From assembly GCA_020638875.1 (NCBI GenBank), contig JACKHS010000009.1, positions 62,001 to 126,000 on the forward strand: a stretch of 64,000 bases of DNA, given 5' to 3'. Position 1 is the stretch's first letter, and the number at the start of each line of letters is the position of its first letter. The translations under genes were made by a program, and so were the position numbers. Below are positions 33,406 to 42,442 of this stretch, one piece after another. The notes under the pieces were generated by a model. The model did not search any database. It had not been told where the DNA came from and saw nothing but the letters and a program-made list of their open reading frames with translations. The DNA comes from Planctomycetota bacterium (GTDB taxonomy: Bacteria; Planctomycetota; UBA1135; GCA-002686595).

Positions 33406-35295
33406 ATGCGCTCGCTCCTGCTCGTCACGCTGGCCGCGCTCGCGGTGCTCGCGCTCGTCTGGTTCGTCCGCGACGACGGGGGCGCGCGCGCGCCGCTCGA
33501 GCAGGGCGCCGTCGCGCAGGAGTCGTCGCCCGTGGCGGGCGAGCTCGCCGTCGCGCCGCGCGAGGACGCGGCGCCCGCACCCGCGCCCGCCGAGCGCGCC
33601 GCGCTCGAGGCCGTAGCTCCGAAGCCGGAGCCGTCGCGGCCCGCGCCGAGCGTCGAGCGCAGCGTGCTCCGCGGCCGCGTCGTCGACGCGTGGGACGTCG
33701 GCGTCGCCGGCGTGGGCGTCGGGTTGCGGGGCGGCGCGGCCGAGGTCGTGAGCGGCCCCGGCGGCGCGTTTCGCCTCGAGCGCCCCGGGCGGCTCGAGCC
33801 CTCCCTAGTGAACGTCCTCGACGAGCGTCGCGCGCTGCTCTTCGGCTACCTCGAGGGCGGGGAGGCCGTGCTCAAGACCGCGCCGCGCGTGCGCGTCGAC
33901 GGCCACGTGACCACGCCCGACCTCGAGCCCGTGGTCGGCGCCGCCGTGCAGATGTCGGGGTTCCACACGCTGCTGCAGGCGACGGGGGAGGTCCATCGCG
34001 ACTACTGGTCGCACCAGCCGCGCGCGACGACGGACGGCGCGGGCGCGTTCCGGCTCGACGGCGTGCCCGCGCCGCCCGAAGGCGCCAGGCTGCAGGTCGG
34101 CGTCAGCGCCGCGGGTTTCGCGCCGGCGTGGCTCACGCTGCCGCCCGGCGGCCTGCCGGCGACGCGCATCGAGCTGCGTCCGACCGGCGTGCGCTTCCTG
34201 CGCGGCCTCGTCGTCGACGCCGGCGGCCCCGTCGCCGAGGCGGAGGTGGTCTTCGCGGGGCAGCGCGCGCACTCGACCGAGAGCGGCGCGTTCGCGCTCG
34301 CGTTGCCCGGGGACTGGCTCGACGATGCGTCGCTCGTCGCCTACCACGCCACGCGCGGCGCGGCGAGCCTCGCGGCGTACGGCGCGACGCTCACGGCGCT
34401 CGGCGAGGGCGACCCGCCGCCCGTGCGCTTGGAGCTCACCGCGCCGCTCGCGATCGCCGGCCGCGTGCTGGACGTCGACGGCGCGCCGCTCGAGGACTGG
34501 CGGGTCGATCTGCTCGACGGGACCGAGGTCGAACCGGGCGGTTACCCGCGGCGCACGGTCGAGCTCGTGCATGGCGGCGGGGTGTACCCCGTCACGAACG
34601 CGGACGGCGCGTTCCGCCTCACGGGCCTGCTCGAGCGCGAGTACCGCCTGCGCGCGATCGACCTGCGCACGTTGCAGACGATCCTGAGCGGCCCGATCCG
34701 CGCCGGTCGCGAGGGCGTCGAGCTCCGGCTCGAGCCCGCGTGCGCGCTGCGCGAGGTGCGCGGGCGCTTGGTCGACGAAGCCGGCGCGCCGCTGGCCGGC
34801 GTGAGCGTGCTGGTGCAGTTCACGCTCTTGCAGGACGGGAACGCGAACTACTCGCAGAACGGTGAGCGCGCGCGCAGCGACGAGCAAGGCGCGTTCACGC
34901 TCGCCCGAGTCCCCGGCGCGCGTGTGCGGCTCGAGGCGTCCGGCGGCGAGGCCGACAGCGCGACGCTCGCGATCGAGGACGTGCCGGTCGACGAGGAGCT
35001 CGTGTGGCGCCTGAAGACGCTCTGCCGGCTCCAGCTCGACGCGCGCGACACCGCCTGCACCGACTGCCAGTTCGAGGTGCTCGACCGCGCCGGCGAGCCG
35101 CTCTCGCTGCAGTGGGAGATCGGAGGCGGTCGCGCGGGCTCGACGCGGCCCTGGCTCGAGTCCGACCTCGGCTCGACCTACGAGGTGCGCACGGACGCCG
35201 CGCTGCTGCGCGTGCTGCGCGGCGGGCAGGTGGTCGCCGAGGCCCCGCTGCGGCTCGTGCGCGGCGAGCTCAACGTCGTCGTCGTCCCGCGCTGA
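33406..35295 (+). CDS. Membrane-anchored carboxypeptidase-regulatory-like repeat protein
   Basis: A 629-residue protein with an N-terminal anchor (MRSLLLVTLAALAVLALVWFV). The rest has at least four beta-sandwich repeats of the carboxypeptidase-regulatory type: VLRGRVVDAWDVGVAGVGVGL...FRLERPG, VDGHVTTPDLEPVVGAAV...FRLDGVP, IAGRVLDVDGAPLEDWRV...FRLTGLL, REVRGRLVDEAGAPLAGVSV...FTLARVP. Such proteins are extracellular and structural in planctomycetes. No enzyme motif. The start is placed at the Met opening the anchor. Confidence 0.75.
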   Translation: MRSLLLVTLAALAVLALVWFVRDDGGARAPLEQGAVAQESSPVAGELAVAPREDAAPAPAPAERAALEAVAPKPEPSRPAPSVERSVLRGRVVDAWDVGVAGVGVGLRGGAAEVVSGPGGAFRLERPGRLEPSLVNVLDERRALLFGYLEGGEAVLKTAPRVRVDGHVTTPDLEPVVGAAVQMSGFHTLLQATGEVHRDYWSHQPRATTDGAGAFRLDGVPAPPEGARLQVGVSAAGFAPAWLTLPPGGLPATRIELRPTGVRFLRGLVVDAGGPVAEAEVVFAGQRAHSTESGAFALALPGDWLDDASLVAYHATRGAASLAAYGATLTALGEGDPPPVRLELTAPLAIAGRVLDVDGAPLEDWRVDLLDGTEVEPGGYPRRTVELVHGGGVYPVTNADGAFRLTGLLEREYRLRAIDLRTLQTILSGPIRAGREGVELRLEPACALREVRGRLVDEAGAPLAGVSVLVQFTLLQDGNANYSQNGERARSDEQGAFTLARVPGARVRLEASGGEADSATLAIEDVPVDEELVWRLKTLCRLQLDARDTACTDCQFEVLDRAGEPLSLQWEIGGGRAGSTRPWLESDLGSTYEVRTDAALLRVLRGGQVVAEAPLRLVRGELNVVVVPR

Positions 35296-35360
35296 GCGGG
35301 CCCGGAGCCCTGCGCGCGGGCCTTGCACGGCGCCGACGAAACGGCGCGCGCGCGGCGGGG

Positions 35361-35366
35361 TAGGGT
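35361..35366 (+). promoter_or_regulatory. Candidate -10 box (TAGGGT) for the gene at 35394
   Basis: TAGGGT lies 28 nt before the ATG, giving a short leader. Confidence 0.3.
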
Positions 35367-35393
35367 GGAGACCCACCGCCGACCCGCCTCGCC

Positions 35394-36563
35394 ATGAATC
35401 GACTCCGCCCCCTCGCCCCGCTGGCGCTCCTCGCGCTCGCGCTCGCGCTGCCCGCCGCCGCGCGCCAGGCCGACGCGCCGCAGGCGCCCGACGGCCACCC
35501 CGGCCTCGGCACCGCGCGCACGAGCCACGAGTTCCTGCAGCTCTTCGTCTCACCCGACGCGGACGAGGAGCGCCTGTTGCTGCAGCTCCAGGACCTCGAG
35601 AGCGAGGTGCGCATCCTGCGCGAGATGGCGCGGCGCACCTACGTCGAGCGCGGCTACTTCCGGCTCGTCGACCGCTACGGACCGCAGGACCTCGCCACGC
35701 TGCACCGGCGCTTCCGCGAGCAGACGCCGCACGGGCCGGAGCTCGCCGGGCTCGAGGGCCCCGAGGAGGAGGCGTGGGGCGACATGTTCGTCGACCTGCG
35801 CTTCCGCGCGCGCATGGACCTGCTCGGCGACTTCGAGCAGGAGGCGCGCGACCTGCGCAGCGGGCTCGCGCTGCTGCGCGGGTTGAGCGACGGCTGGGTC
35901 GAGATGAAGGACGTCGAGGCGCGCGCGATCGCGGCGCGCGTCGACCTGTCGGCGGCGCTGCTGCGCGCGATGCGGCTCGACCTCGAGGCGTTGCGCGAGC
36001 GCGGCGACGCGGACGCGCCCGGGCAGCCCGATCCGGCCTGGCGCGTCGAGCTGATCGGCATCACGAAGCTGCGCGGCACGGACGAGCGGCGCGCGGCGTT
36101 CGAGCGCCTGACCGAGAAGCTCGCGGCGCGCGAGGAGCAGCTCGAGTCGGTGCTCTTCACGCCGCGCTTGCGCGCGCGACTGGACACCGAGCTGCGGCGG
36201 CGCGACGCGCAGCGCGAGAAGGCGCGCGAGCTGCTCGAGGAGGCGCGCACCTACCTGCTCGAGCTCGTCGACACGCCGCCCGAGGTGCTGCGCCTCTCCA
36301 AGACGCAGCGCTACCAGATCGCGCTGCGGCTCGTGCTCGAGGGCATCGGCTACGACCCGTTCCTCGACGGCCTGGCGTATCGCGCCGGCGTGACGACCGA
36401 CCTGCTCTACGAGGCGCGCGAGTCGCGGCAGTGGTACGACCGCTTCCTGGCGCTGCGCGGGATCCGGGTGCACCTCTCGGAGACGACCGAGCGCGAGCTG
36501 GACGGCGAGGAGCGCGAGGCGCTGGCGGCGGTCCTGCGCGGCGCGGTCCTGCCCGGGCGCTGA
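35394..36563 (+). CDS. Secreted helical protein of unknown function
   Basis: A 389-residue protein with a signal peptide (PLALLALALALPAAARQ, cleaved before ADAPQ). The mature protein is rich in Glu, Arg and Leu, with long amphipathic helices (residues ~60-250: ERLLLQLQDLESEVRILREMARR, EEQLESVLFTPRLRARLDTELRRRDAQREKARELLEEAR). It is probably largely helical with coiled-coil parts. No motif is recognised. Confidence 0.7.
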   Translation: MNRLRPLAPLALLALALALPAAARQADAPQAPDGHPGLGTARTSHEFLQLFVSPDADEERLLLQLQDLESEVRILREMARRTYVERGYFRLVDRYGPQDLATLHRRFREQTPHGPELAGLEGPEEEAWGDMFVDLRFRARMDLLGDFEQEARDLRSGLALLRGLSDGWVEMKDVEARAIAARVDLSAALLRAMRLDLEALRERGDADAPGQPDPAWRVELIGITKLRGTDERRAAFERLTEKLAAREEQLESVLFTPRLRARLDTELRRRDAQREKARELLEEARTYLLELVDTPPEVLRLSKTQRYQIALRLVLEGIGYDPFLDGLAYRAGVTTDLLYEARESRQWYDRFLALRGIRVHLSETTERELDGEEREALAAVLRGAVLPGR

Positions 36564-36588
36564 GGGCCCGGTCCGGGCCGCTTCCGCG

Positions 36589-36594
36589 TATACT
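36589..36594 (+). promoter_or_regulatory. Candidate -10 box (TATACT) for the aminotransferase-upp unit
   Basis: TATACT, close to the TATAAT consensus, lies 53 nt before the TTG start at 36647. Confidence 0.45.
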
Positions 36595-36634
36595 GGGACC
36601 GCCCGCGGGCCGCCCCGGCCCGCCATCTCTCGCG

Positions 36635-36640
36635 AGAGGA
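36635..36640 (+). promoter_or_regulatory. Shine-Dalgarno site that fixes a TTG start
   Basis: AGAGGA lies 6 nt before the TTG at 36647. It is one of the few clear ribosome-binding sites in the window and decides the start of the aminotransferase gene, which has no ATG in a plausible position. Confidence 0.55.
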
Positions 36641-36646
36641 AGCGCC

Positions 36647-37909
36647 TTGGATTCGACCACCACCGCCCACCCCCCCTTCGCCTTGATCGAGAGCGTCAGG
36701 AATCGTCCCGGCGACGATCCCATCTTCAGCTTGAACGCGGAGGCGAGCGCGCGCGCGGCCGCCGGCGAGTCGATCCTCAACGCGACCCTCGGCGCCCTGA
36801 TGGACGACACGGGCCAGCTCTGCGTGATGCCCTCGGTGGCGGAGGCGATCACGCGCGTGCCGATCCAGCGCGCCGCGGCGTACGCGCCGATCCTCGGTCC
36901 GCCGGCCTACCTGAAGGCCGTGATCGCGGACGTCTTCGGCGACGGTCCGCTGGCCGCGCAGGCCACCGCGGCCGCGACCGCCGGCGGCACCGGCGCGATC
37001 CTGCACGCGATCACCACCTTCCTCGACGCGGGGCAGGCGCTCCTGACCAGCGACTACTTCTGGGCGCCGTACCGGATCATCGCCTCGCACACGCGCCGCG
37101 CCGTGGAGACCTTCCGCATGTTCGACGCGGAGGGGCGCTTCGACCTGCGCGCCTTCGAGGAGGCGCTGCTCGGCCAGATCGCGCGGCAAGGCCGCGTGCT
37201 CGCCGTGCTCAACGTGCCGTGCCACAACCCGACCGGCTACACGCTCGACGAGAGCGAGTGGAACGAGCTCGAGCGCGTGCTCGCGCGCCACGCCGGCCGC
37301 GCACCGATCGCGGTGCTGTTCGACATCGCCTACGCCAAGTTCGGCCACGAGGAGACGGGCGCGTGGGTGCGCCACCTCGCGGCGCTCGCCGAGCACGTGC
37401 AGGTCCTGGTCGCGTGGAGCGCGTCCAAGGCCTTCGCGCAGTACGGCGCGCGCGTCGGCGCGCTGATCGCGCTGCAGCGCGACGACGAGGAGCGCACGCG
37501 CATCCGCAACGCGCTGAGCTTCGCCTGCCGCGGCACGTGGTCGAACTGCAACCACCTGGGCATGCTCGCGGTGACCGACCTGCTGACCGTGCCCGAGCAC
37601 CGCGCCGCCTCGGAGCGCGAGCGCGCGGCGCTGGTCGAGCTGCTCGCCCAGCGCGTCGAGGCCTTCAACGCCGAGGCCGCGCGCTACGACCTGCACTACC
37701 CGCGCTACGAGGGCGGCTTCTTCGTGGCGGTCTTCACGCCGGACGCGCCGGCGACGGCGGCGCACATGCGCGAGCTCGGCGTGTACGTGGTGCCGCTGGG
37801 CGGCGCGGTGCGCGTGGCGCTGTGCTCGACGCCCGTCGCGGAGATCCCGCGGCTGGTGCAGGCCCTGGCGGCCGGTGTGGCCGCCGCCGGCGCCGGCGCG
37901 GAGGCCTGA
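36647..37909 (+). CDS. Aromatic-amino-acid/aspartate aminotransferase
   Basis: A 420-residue PLP enzyme from TTG 36647. Signatures are ATLGALMDDTGQL, AAAYAPILGPPAYLKAV, NVPCHNPTGYTLD, LFDIAYAKFGH and VAWSASKAFAQYGARVGAL, the S-x-S-K-x-F...Y-x-x-RVG pattern of the AspC/TyrB subgroup with the PLP lysine. It transfers amino groups between aspartate or aromatic amino acids and 2-oxo acids. The gene is followed at 1 nt by upp, suggesting one transcript, though the enzymes belong to different pathways. Confidence 0.82.
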   Translation: MDSTTTAHPPFALIESVRNRPGDDPIFSLNAEASARAAAGESILNATLGALMDDTGQLCVMPSVAEAITRVPIQRAAAYAPILGPPAYLKAVIADVFGDGPLAAQATAAATAGGTGAILHAITTFLDAGQALLTSDYFWAPYRIIASHTRRAVETFRMFDAEGRFDLRAFEEALLGQIARQGRVLAVLNVPCHNPTGYTLDESEWNELERVLARHAGRAPIAVLFDIAYAKFGHEETGAWVRHLAALAEHVQVLVAWSASKAFAQYGARVGALIALQRDDEERTRIRNALSFACRGTWSNCNHLGMLAVTDLLTVPEHRAASERERAALVELLAQRVEAFNAEAARYDLHYPRYEGGFFVAVFTPDAPATAAHMRELGVYVVPLGGAVRVALCSTPVAEIPRLVQALAAGVAAAGAGAEA

Positions 37910-37910
37910 C

Positions 37911-38699
37911 GTGGAGGAGACGGCGCGCGAGCTCGCTCACGGCTACGGGCCGCGGGTGCACCTGCTGGACAACCCGCTGCTCGGTTCGGCCCTGACGCAG
38001 CTCTCGCGCGCCGACTGCGCGTTGCCGCGCACGCTCGCGCTGCTGCGCGCGATCTACGAGGCGCTCTTCCACGAAGCCGCGCGCGAGCTGCCGCGCGTCG
38101 CGGTCGAGGTGCCGACGCGCATGAGCGAGGCGCACCCCAAGGCCGGCCGCGTGAAGGCGCAGGTGCTCGACCCGGCCGGAGAGGTCGTCGTGTGCGACGT
38201 GATCCGCGCGGGCATCGTGCCCAGCCAGGTCGTCTTCGAGCGCCTGCTCTCGGTGCTGCCCGAGGGGCGCGTGCGGCTCGACCACCTGACGCTCTCGCGC
38301 GTGACCGACGCGAGCGGCGCCGTGACGGGCGTGAACCTGTCCGGCAGCAAGATCGGCGGCACGGTCCAGGGCGCGACGCTGATCGTGCCCGACCCGATGG
38401 GCGCGACGGGCTCGACGCTGGTGCGCGCGATTCGCCACTACGAAGAGCACCACGGACGGCCGACGCGCGTGCTCGTGCTGCCGATGATCGTCACGCCCGA
38501 GTTCCTGCGGCGCGTGCTCGACGAGATCCCGCAGGCGGTGATCTACGCCGGCCGCCTCGACCGCGGCCTCTCGCCGGCCGACGTGCTCGCCACGCCGCCG
38601 GGGACGCATTGGGACCGCGAGTGCGGCCTCGACGCGCACGACTACATCGTGCCCGGGGCCGGCGGCATGGGCGAGGTGCTCAACAACTCCTGGTGCTGA
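37911..38699 (+). CDS. upp: Uracil phosphoribosyltransferase
   Basis: A 262-residue enzyme that salvages uracil to UMP using PRPP. The PRPP loop ATLIVPDPMGATGSTL and the C-terminal PGAGGMGEVLNNSW (uracil binding, GxGxxGxxxxxTxW-like) mark the family, and GIVPSQVVFERLL lies between. The GTG at 37911 directly follows the previous stop, and the family core begins after it; an earlier ATG 36 nt upstream would overlap the aminotransferase. About 40-50 residues longer than most Upp, mostly at the N-terminus. Confidence 0.8.
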   Translation: MEETARELAHGYGPRVHLLDNPLLGSALTQLSRADCALPRTLALLRAIYEALFHEAARELPRVAVEVPTRMSEAHPKAGRVKAQVLDPAGEVVVCDVIRAGIVPSQVVFERLLSVLPEGRVRLDHLTLSRVTDASGAVTGVNLSGSKIGGTVQGATLIVPDPMGATGSTLVRAIRHYEEHHGRPTRVLVLPMIVTPEFLRRVLDEIPQAVIYAGRLDRGLSPADVLATPPGTHWDRECGLDAHDYIVPGAGGMGEVLNNSWC

Positions 38700-38714
38700 G
38701 CCCGGCTCGCCCGC

Positions 38715-41135
38715 TCAGGCGACGTCTTCGCCGCGCTTCCGCGCGCAGCAGTGCTCCGCGAGGACCTCGGCCAGCTCGGCGCGCTTGAAGGGCTTGGCGA
38801 GGTAGCCGTTCATGCCGGCGGCGATGCAGCGCTCGTAGTCGCCGTCCATCGTGTTGGCCGTCATGGCCACGATCGGCGTCGCGTCGCACAGGCGCCGCGC
38901 GCGCGCCTCACGCGTCGCGTCGTAGCCGTTCATCACCGGCATCTGGCAGTCCATCAGCACGAGGTCGAACGGCTCGCGCTCCAGGTAGTCCAGGGCCTCG
39001 CGGCCGTTCGCGACGACCTCGACCGTGCAGCCGAGCTTGATCAGGGCGGCCGTGGCGACGCGCTGGTTGACCGGGTTGTCCTCGACGAGCAGGACGCGGG
39101 CGTCGAAGGACTGCCCGGCGCGGAGCGGCGTCCCGCGCGACGGCTCCACCGAGCCCGCCGCGCGCCTCAGCGGCAGCGTCACGCGGAAGGCCGCGCCATG
39201 GCCTGCGACGCTCTCGACGGCGATCGAGCCGCCGAGACCGTCGCAGATGCTCTTGCAGATCGCGAGTCCGAGACCCGTGCCGCCGAAGCGTCGCGTCGTC
39301 GTCGAATCGGCCTGCTGGAACGCCTCGAAGATGTGCTCGAGGTGCTCGGGCGAGATGCCGATGCCCGTGTCGCGGACCTCGAGCACGACGGGCACGCGGC
39401 CGTCCTGCTCGGTGCCTGCGAGGACGGTGACGCGCACTCCGCCCGTGGCGGTGAACTTGATCGCGTTGCTGACGAGGTTCATCACGACCTGGCCGATGCG
39501 CAGCGGGTCGCTCTCGAACTCGCGCGCGAGGTCCTCCGGCCAGTCGAGCTCGAGCGTGATGCCCTTGTTGAAGGCCTGCAGCCGCGACATCACGACGATC
39601 TCCTCGATCGTGCGGCGCAGGTCGAACGGCACCTGTTCGAACGTCAGCTTGCCGGCCTCGATCTTCGAGATGTCGAGGATGTCGTTGATGATCATCAACA
39701 GCGCGTCGCCGGAAGCCTGGATGGTGCGCACGCAGTCGAGTTGCTGCTCGTCGAGGGGCGTCTCGAGCAGGTGCTCCGTCATGCCGATGATGCCGTTCAT
39801 CGGCGTGCGGATCTCGTGGCTGATCGTGGACAGGAACTCCGCCTTCACGCGCGAGGCGCGCAGCGCTTCGTCGCGCGCGTCGGCCAGGAGCTCCGACTGC
39901 CGCTTCAGCGCGTGAGCCTGCTCCTCGACGCGCCGCCGGCCCTCCTCGACGGCTTGCGTGTAGCTCAGGAGCTCCTCCTCGTGGCGGCGCCGCTCGGTGA
40001 TGTCGCGCGCGATGATGGCGGTCCCGAGCACGGCGCCGTCCTCGTGGCGGATCGGCGACAGCGTCAGCGAGAGCGCGATGTTGCGTCCGTCCTTGCGACG
40101 CCACTGCGTCTCGATGTCCCCGAACGTCTTGCCGTGCTTCGCGCACAGGACGATGTCGTTCAGCTCGCTGCCGAGCGCGCTGCCCAGGACGGCTTCGAGC
40201 GGCTTGCCGAGCACCTCCTCGGCGCGGTAGCCGAGCATCTGCTCTGCCGCGGCGTTCCACGACTCGATGGTGTCGTCGGGGGCGTAGCCGATGATCGCGT
40301 CGTAGTTGCTGCGCACGATCGCGGAGAGCACGCTGCGCGAGCGCTCCGCGTGCTCGTGCTCGAGCGCCATGCAGGCCACGTTGGACAGGATGGCGAGCGC
40401 CTCGAGCTCGGGCTCGGACAGCGGCGCCTCGTAGGGCACGGTGACGTGCAGGCTGCCGAGGAAGCCCAGGCCCGCGGACTGCAGCGGCAGCAGGTGCTCG
40501 CTGCGGCCCTCGTCGCGCAGCGCGCGGCCCAGGTAGAGCTGCGGCGCCGCGTCGCGCGGGCGGAGCTCCATCCAGGTGCTGATGCGCGGGCTGAGCGAGA
40601 GGATGCACTCGAGCAGCCGCGAGAGCACCGTCTCGGTCGAGACGCGCTTCCCGAACAGCTCGAGCAGCTCCGCCTTGCGCTGCAGCAGCCACTCCGAGCG
40701 GCGGCGCGCGCTCAGCTCGCGCGACAGCGCGTCCTTCTGCTTGCGGAACGCGCGCACGCGCTCGGCGAGCGCGGTCGAGTCCTGGATCGTGATCAGCGCG
40801 CGCGGCTCGTCCGCCGGAGCGCCGGGCAGGCGCGCGATCGTCGTGCGGTGCGCGCGCGGGCTGCCGGGGCGGTCCGAGACAGGACCGCGGTGCAGCGGCG
40901 AGGTCAGCACCGCGGGCGGCCCGCCCTTCAGCACCGCTTCGAGCCGGCGCCGCGCGGCCGCGTCGCTCAGGAACGGCAGCAGCTCGACCACCGACCGCCC
41001 CAGCGCTCGCTCGCGCGAGACCCCGCTCCATCCCGCCAACGCCGCGTTCCAGACCAGCACGTTCCCGCGCGGATCGACGACGCAGGCGCCCACGGGCAGG
41101 GCCTCCAGCAGGGCGTTGGGGTCCTTGTGCGTCAT
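38715..41135 (-). CDS. Hybrid sensor histidine kinase (PAS-GAF-PAS-HisKA-HATPase-REC)
   Basis: An 806-residue soluble kinase with no membrane segment. Order: PAS ~5-115 (VDPRGNVLVWNAALAGWSG), coiled coil, GAF-like ~150-265, a second PAS ~270-395 (IIGYAPDDTIESWNAAAEQMLGY), coiled coil, HisKA with FLSTISHEIRTPMNGIIGM (phospho-His), HATPase with N, G1 and G2 boxes (NLVSNAIKFT, DTGIGI, GTGLGLAI), and a C-terminal receiver (LLVEDNPVNQR, DLVLMDCQMPVMNGYDATR, KPFKRAEL). The start at 41135 overlaps the stop of the cheC-like gene (ATGA), so the three genes form one operon. The cytoplasmic stimulus is unknown. Confidence 0.92.
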   Translation of the reverse strand: MTHKDPNALLEALPVGACVVDPRGNVLVWNAALAGWSGVSRERALGRSVVELLPFLSDAAARRRLEAVLKGGPPAVLTSPLHRGPVSDRPGSPRAHRTTIARLPGAPADEPRALITIQDSTALAERVRAFRKQKDALSRELSARRRSEWLLQRKAELLELFGKRVSTETVLSRLLECILSLSPRISTWMELRPRDAAPQLYLGRALRDEGRSEHLLPLQSAGLGFLGSLHVTVPYEAPLSEPELEALAILSNVACMALEHEHAERSRSVLSAIVRSNYDAIIGYAPDDTIESWNAAAEQMLGYRAEEVLGKPLEAVLGSALGSELNDIVLCAKHGKTFGDIETQWRRKDGRNIALSLTLSPIRHEDGAVLGTAIIARDITERRRHEEELLSYTQAVEEGRRRVEEQAHALKRQSELLADARDEALRASRVKAEFLSTISHEIRTPMNGIIGMTEHLLETPLDEQQLDCVRTIQASGDALLMIINDILDISKIEAGKLTFEQVPFDLRRTIEEIVVMSRLQAFNKGITLELDWPEDLAREFESDPLRIGQVVMNLVSNAIKFTATGGVRVTVLAGTEQDGRVPVVLEVRDTGIGISPEHLEHIFEAFQQADSTTTRRFGGTGLGLAICKSICDGLGGSIAVESVAGHGAAFRVTLPLRRAAGSVEPSRGTPLRAGQSFDARVLLVEDNPVNQRVATAALIKLGCTVEVVANGREALDYLEREPFDLVLMDCQMPVMNGYDATREARARRLCDATPIVAMTANTMDGDYERCIAAGMNGYLAKPFKRAELAEVLAEHCCARKRGEDVA

Positions 41136-41755
41136 GCCGAGTGGCGCCTCGGCGTGCCCCCGTGCACCAGTCGGTCGAGCGCCGTCCAGAGGTGTGCACG
41201 CGAGGAGGAGTCGAAGATCAGCAGCAGGTCGCCGTGGACCTCGATGCTCACGATCGTGAAGCGAGCGCGGACGAGGATGCACGAGTCCTGCGCGTCCGCG
41301 CCGGCGTCCGCGAAGAGCGCTTCGAACGGCGCTTCGCGGAAGGCGGGGATCGCGTAGAGCACCTCCTGGTCGAGCAGGTTGCCGATCGTCCCCATCACGC
41401 AGTTGAGGACGATGTTGCCGATCTCCTCGAGGGTCGCGACGCGCAAGTCGTCGAGGTCCATGTCGTCGCCCACGTCTCCGGTCACCGCGTTGACCAGGGC
41501 GGCCGCGCTCTCCGAGGGGAACAGCAGGTCGGCCGATCCGACCAGCGCACCCTGGAACGTCTGGCGCACGTCCGCGACCGGCCGGATGGCGTCACCGAGG
41601 TTGCGGTGGACCTCCGACAGCGGGACGTCGAAGACCTCGGGGACGGAGAGCCGCACCGGCTCGCCCGTCATCGTCGACAGCGTGGAGGCTGCGCGCCCCA
41701 CACCGATGTTGATCAGCTCGCGCAGGGCGTCGAGCCGTAGCTCGTCGCCGTTCAC
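41132..41755 (-). CDS. CheC-type chemotaxis phosphatase
   Basis: A 207-residue protein from GTG 41755. LRELINIGVGRAASTLSTMTG and ATLEEIGNIVLNCVMGTIGNLL are the two CheC-family signatures (E-x2-N with conserved spacing), used to dephosphorylate CheY-P. Two such centres are visible, as in CheC. It overlaps the CheY-like gene by 4 nt on the 5' side and the hybrid kinase by 4 nt on the 3' side. CheC is usual in chemotaxis systems, but no MCP, CheA or CheW gene is near, so the operon may control another output. Confidence 0.85.
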   Translation of the reverse strand: MNGDELRLDALRELINIGVGRAASTLSTMTGEPVRLSVPEVFDVPLSEVHRNLGDAIRPVADVRQTFQGALVGSADLLFPSESAAALVNAVTGDVGDDMDLDDLRVATLEEIGNIVLNCVMGTIGNLLDQEVLYAIPAFREAPFEALFADAGADAQDSCILVRARFTIVSIEVHGDLLLIFDSSSRAHLWTALDRLVHGGTPRRHSA

Positions 41756-42120
41756 GCCTCGGCCCCCCCTTGGATCAACTCCGCCAGCGTCCGGAGCAGT
41801 TGGTCCTCGGCCACCGGCTTGTTGAGGAAGCCGCGCGCACCGAGCTGCATGCAGCGTTCGCGCGCCGAAGCCTGGATGTCGGCGGAGATCACCACCGTGG
41901 GTACCGGGCGCTCGTGCGAGGCGACCGTCTCGAGGAACTGGAAGCCGTCGAGCACCGGCATGACCAGGTCGCAGAGCACGACGTCGGGGTGCTCCTGCAG
42001 ACGTTCCAGTCCGACCTGACCGTTCTCCGCGAGGATCGGCTCGTGGCCGTGCGCGATGAGGAGGTTCTTCACCATCATGCGCTGGAAGCTGGAGTCGTCG
42101 ACGACGAGGATGCGTGCCAT
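41752..42120 (-). CDS. CheY-like single-domain response regulator
   Basis: A 122-residue receiver: RILVVDDSSFQRMM (acidic pocket), DVVLCDLVMPVLDGFQFL with the phospho-Asp, VVISADI with the conserved Thr/Ser, GARGFLNKPVAEDQL with the conserved Lys. No output domain, so it acts as a stand-alone regulator. A longer upstream frame exists, but the receiver begins at the Met at 42120. Its stop overlaps the GTG of the cheC-type gene. Likely phosphorylated by the downstream hybrid kinase or another kinase and reset by CheC. Confidence 0.9.
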   Translation of the reverse strand: MARILVVDDSSFQRMMVKNLLIAHGHEPILAENGQVGLERLQEHPDVVLCDLVMPVLDGFQFLETVASHERPVPTVVISADIQASARERCMQLGARGFLNKPVAEDQLLRTLAELIQGGAEA

Positions 42121-42442
42121 GCTTTGCGAGCCGGGGCGGGGAGTTGCGGGAGGTCGGGCGGTCCGGCGCGACCGGGCCACGGCTCCCTGTTTCGGGCCCG
42201 GCTTTGCCTGGAGATGAGCCGAATCAGCTCTCCGGGAAGGCGCTGACCCGGCCTGGAGCCGCGCGGTGACCTCGCCGCGCTGCGGCGCTACCCTGGGGCG
42301 CCTCGCCCGCCCGGCGCGCGCGCCGGCGACGACGGTCGCGGCGCGGAGGCACGCGCCGCCCCGCGGGCCGCGCGAGCGCTCCACCTCGCTGCGCCCGCCG
42401 CGGCGCGGGCTGCGCGCGCCCGACGTGACCCCGCTCCACCCC
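42121..42442. other. Divergent intergenic region (322 nt)
   Basis: Between the response-regulator operon and the HEAT-repeat gene. TACCCT at 42289-42294 could be a -10 box for the plus gene, giving a long leader of about 140 nt. No gene, terminator or palindrome is evident. The minus-strand promoter is not obvious. Confidence 0.5.

Noticed and set aside
42266..42442. An extended N-terminus for the HEAT-repeat protein
   Set aside because: The extra part is Arg/Pro-rich and precedes a perfect signal peptide that starts at 42443.
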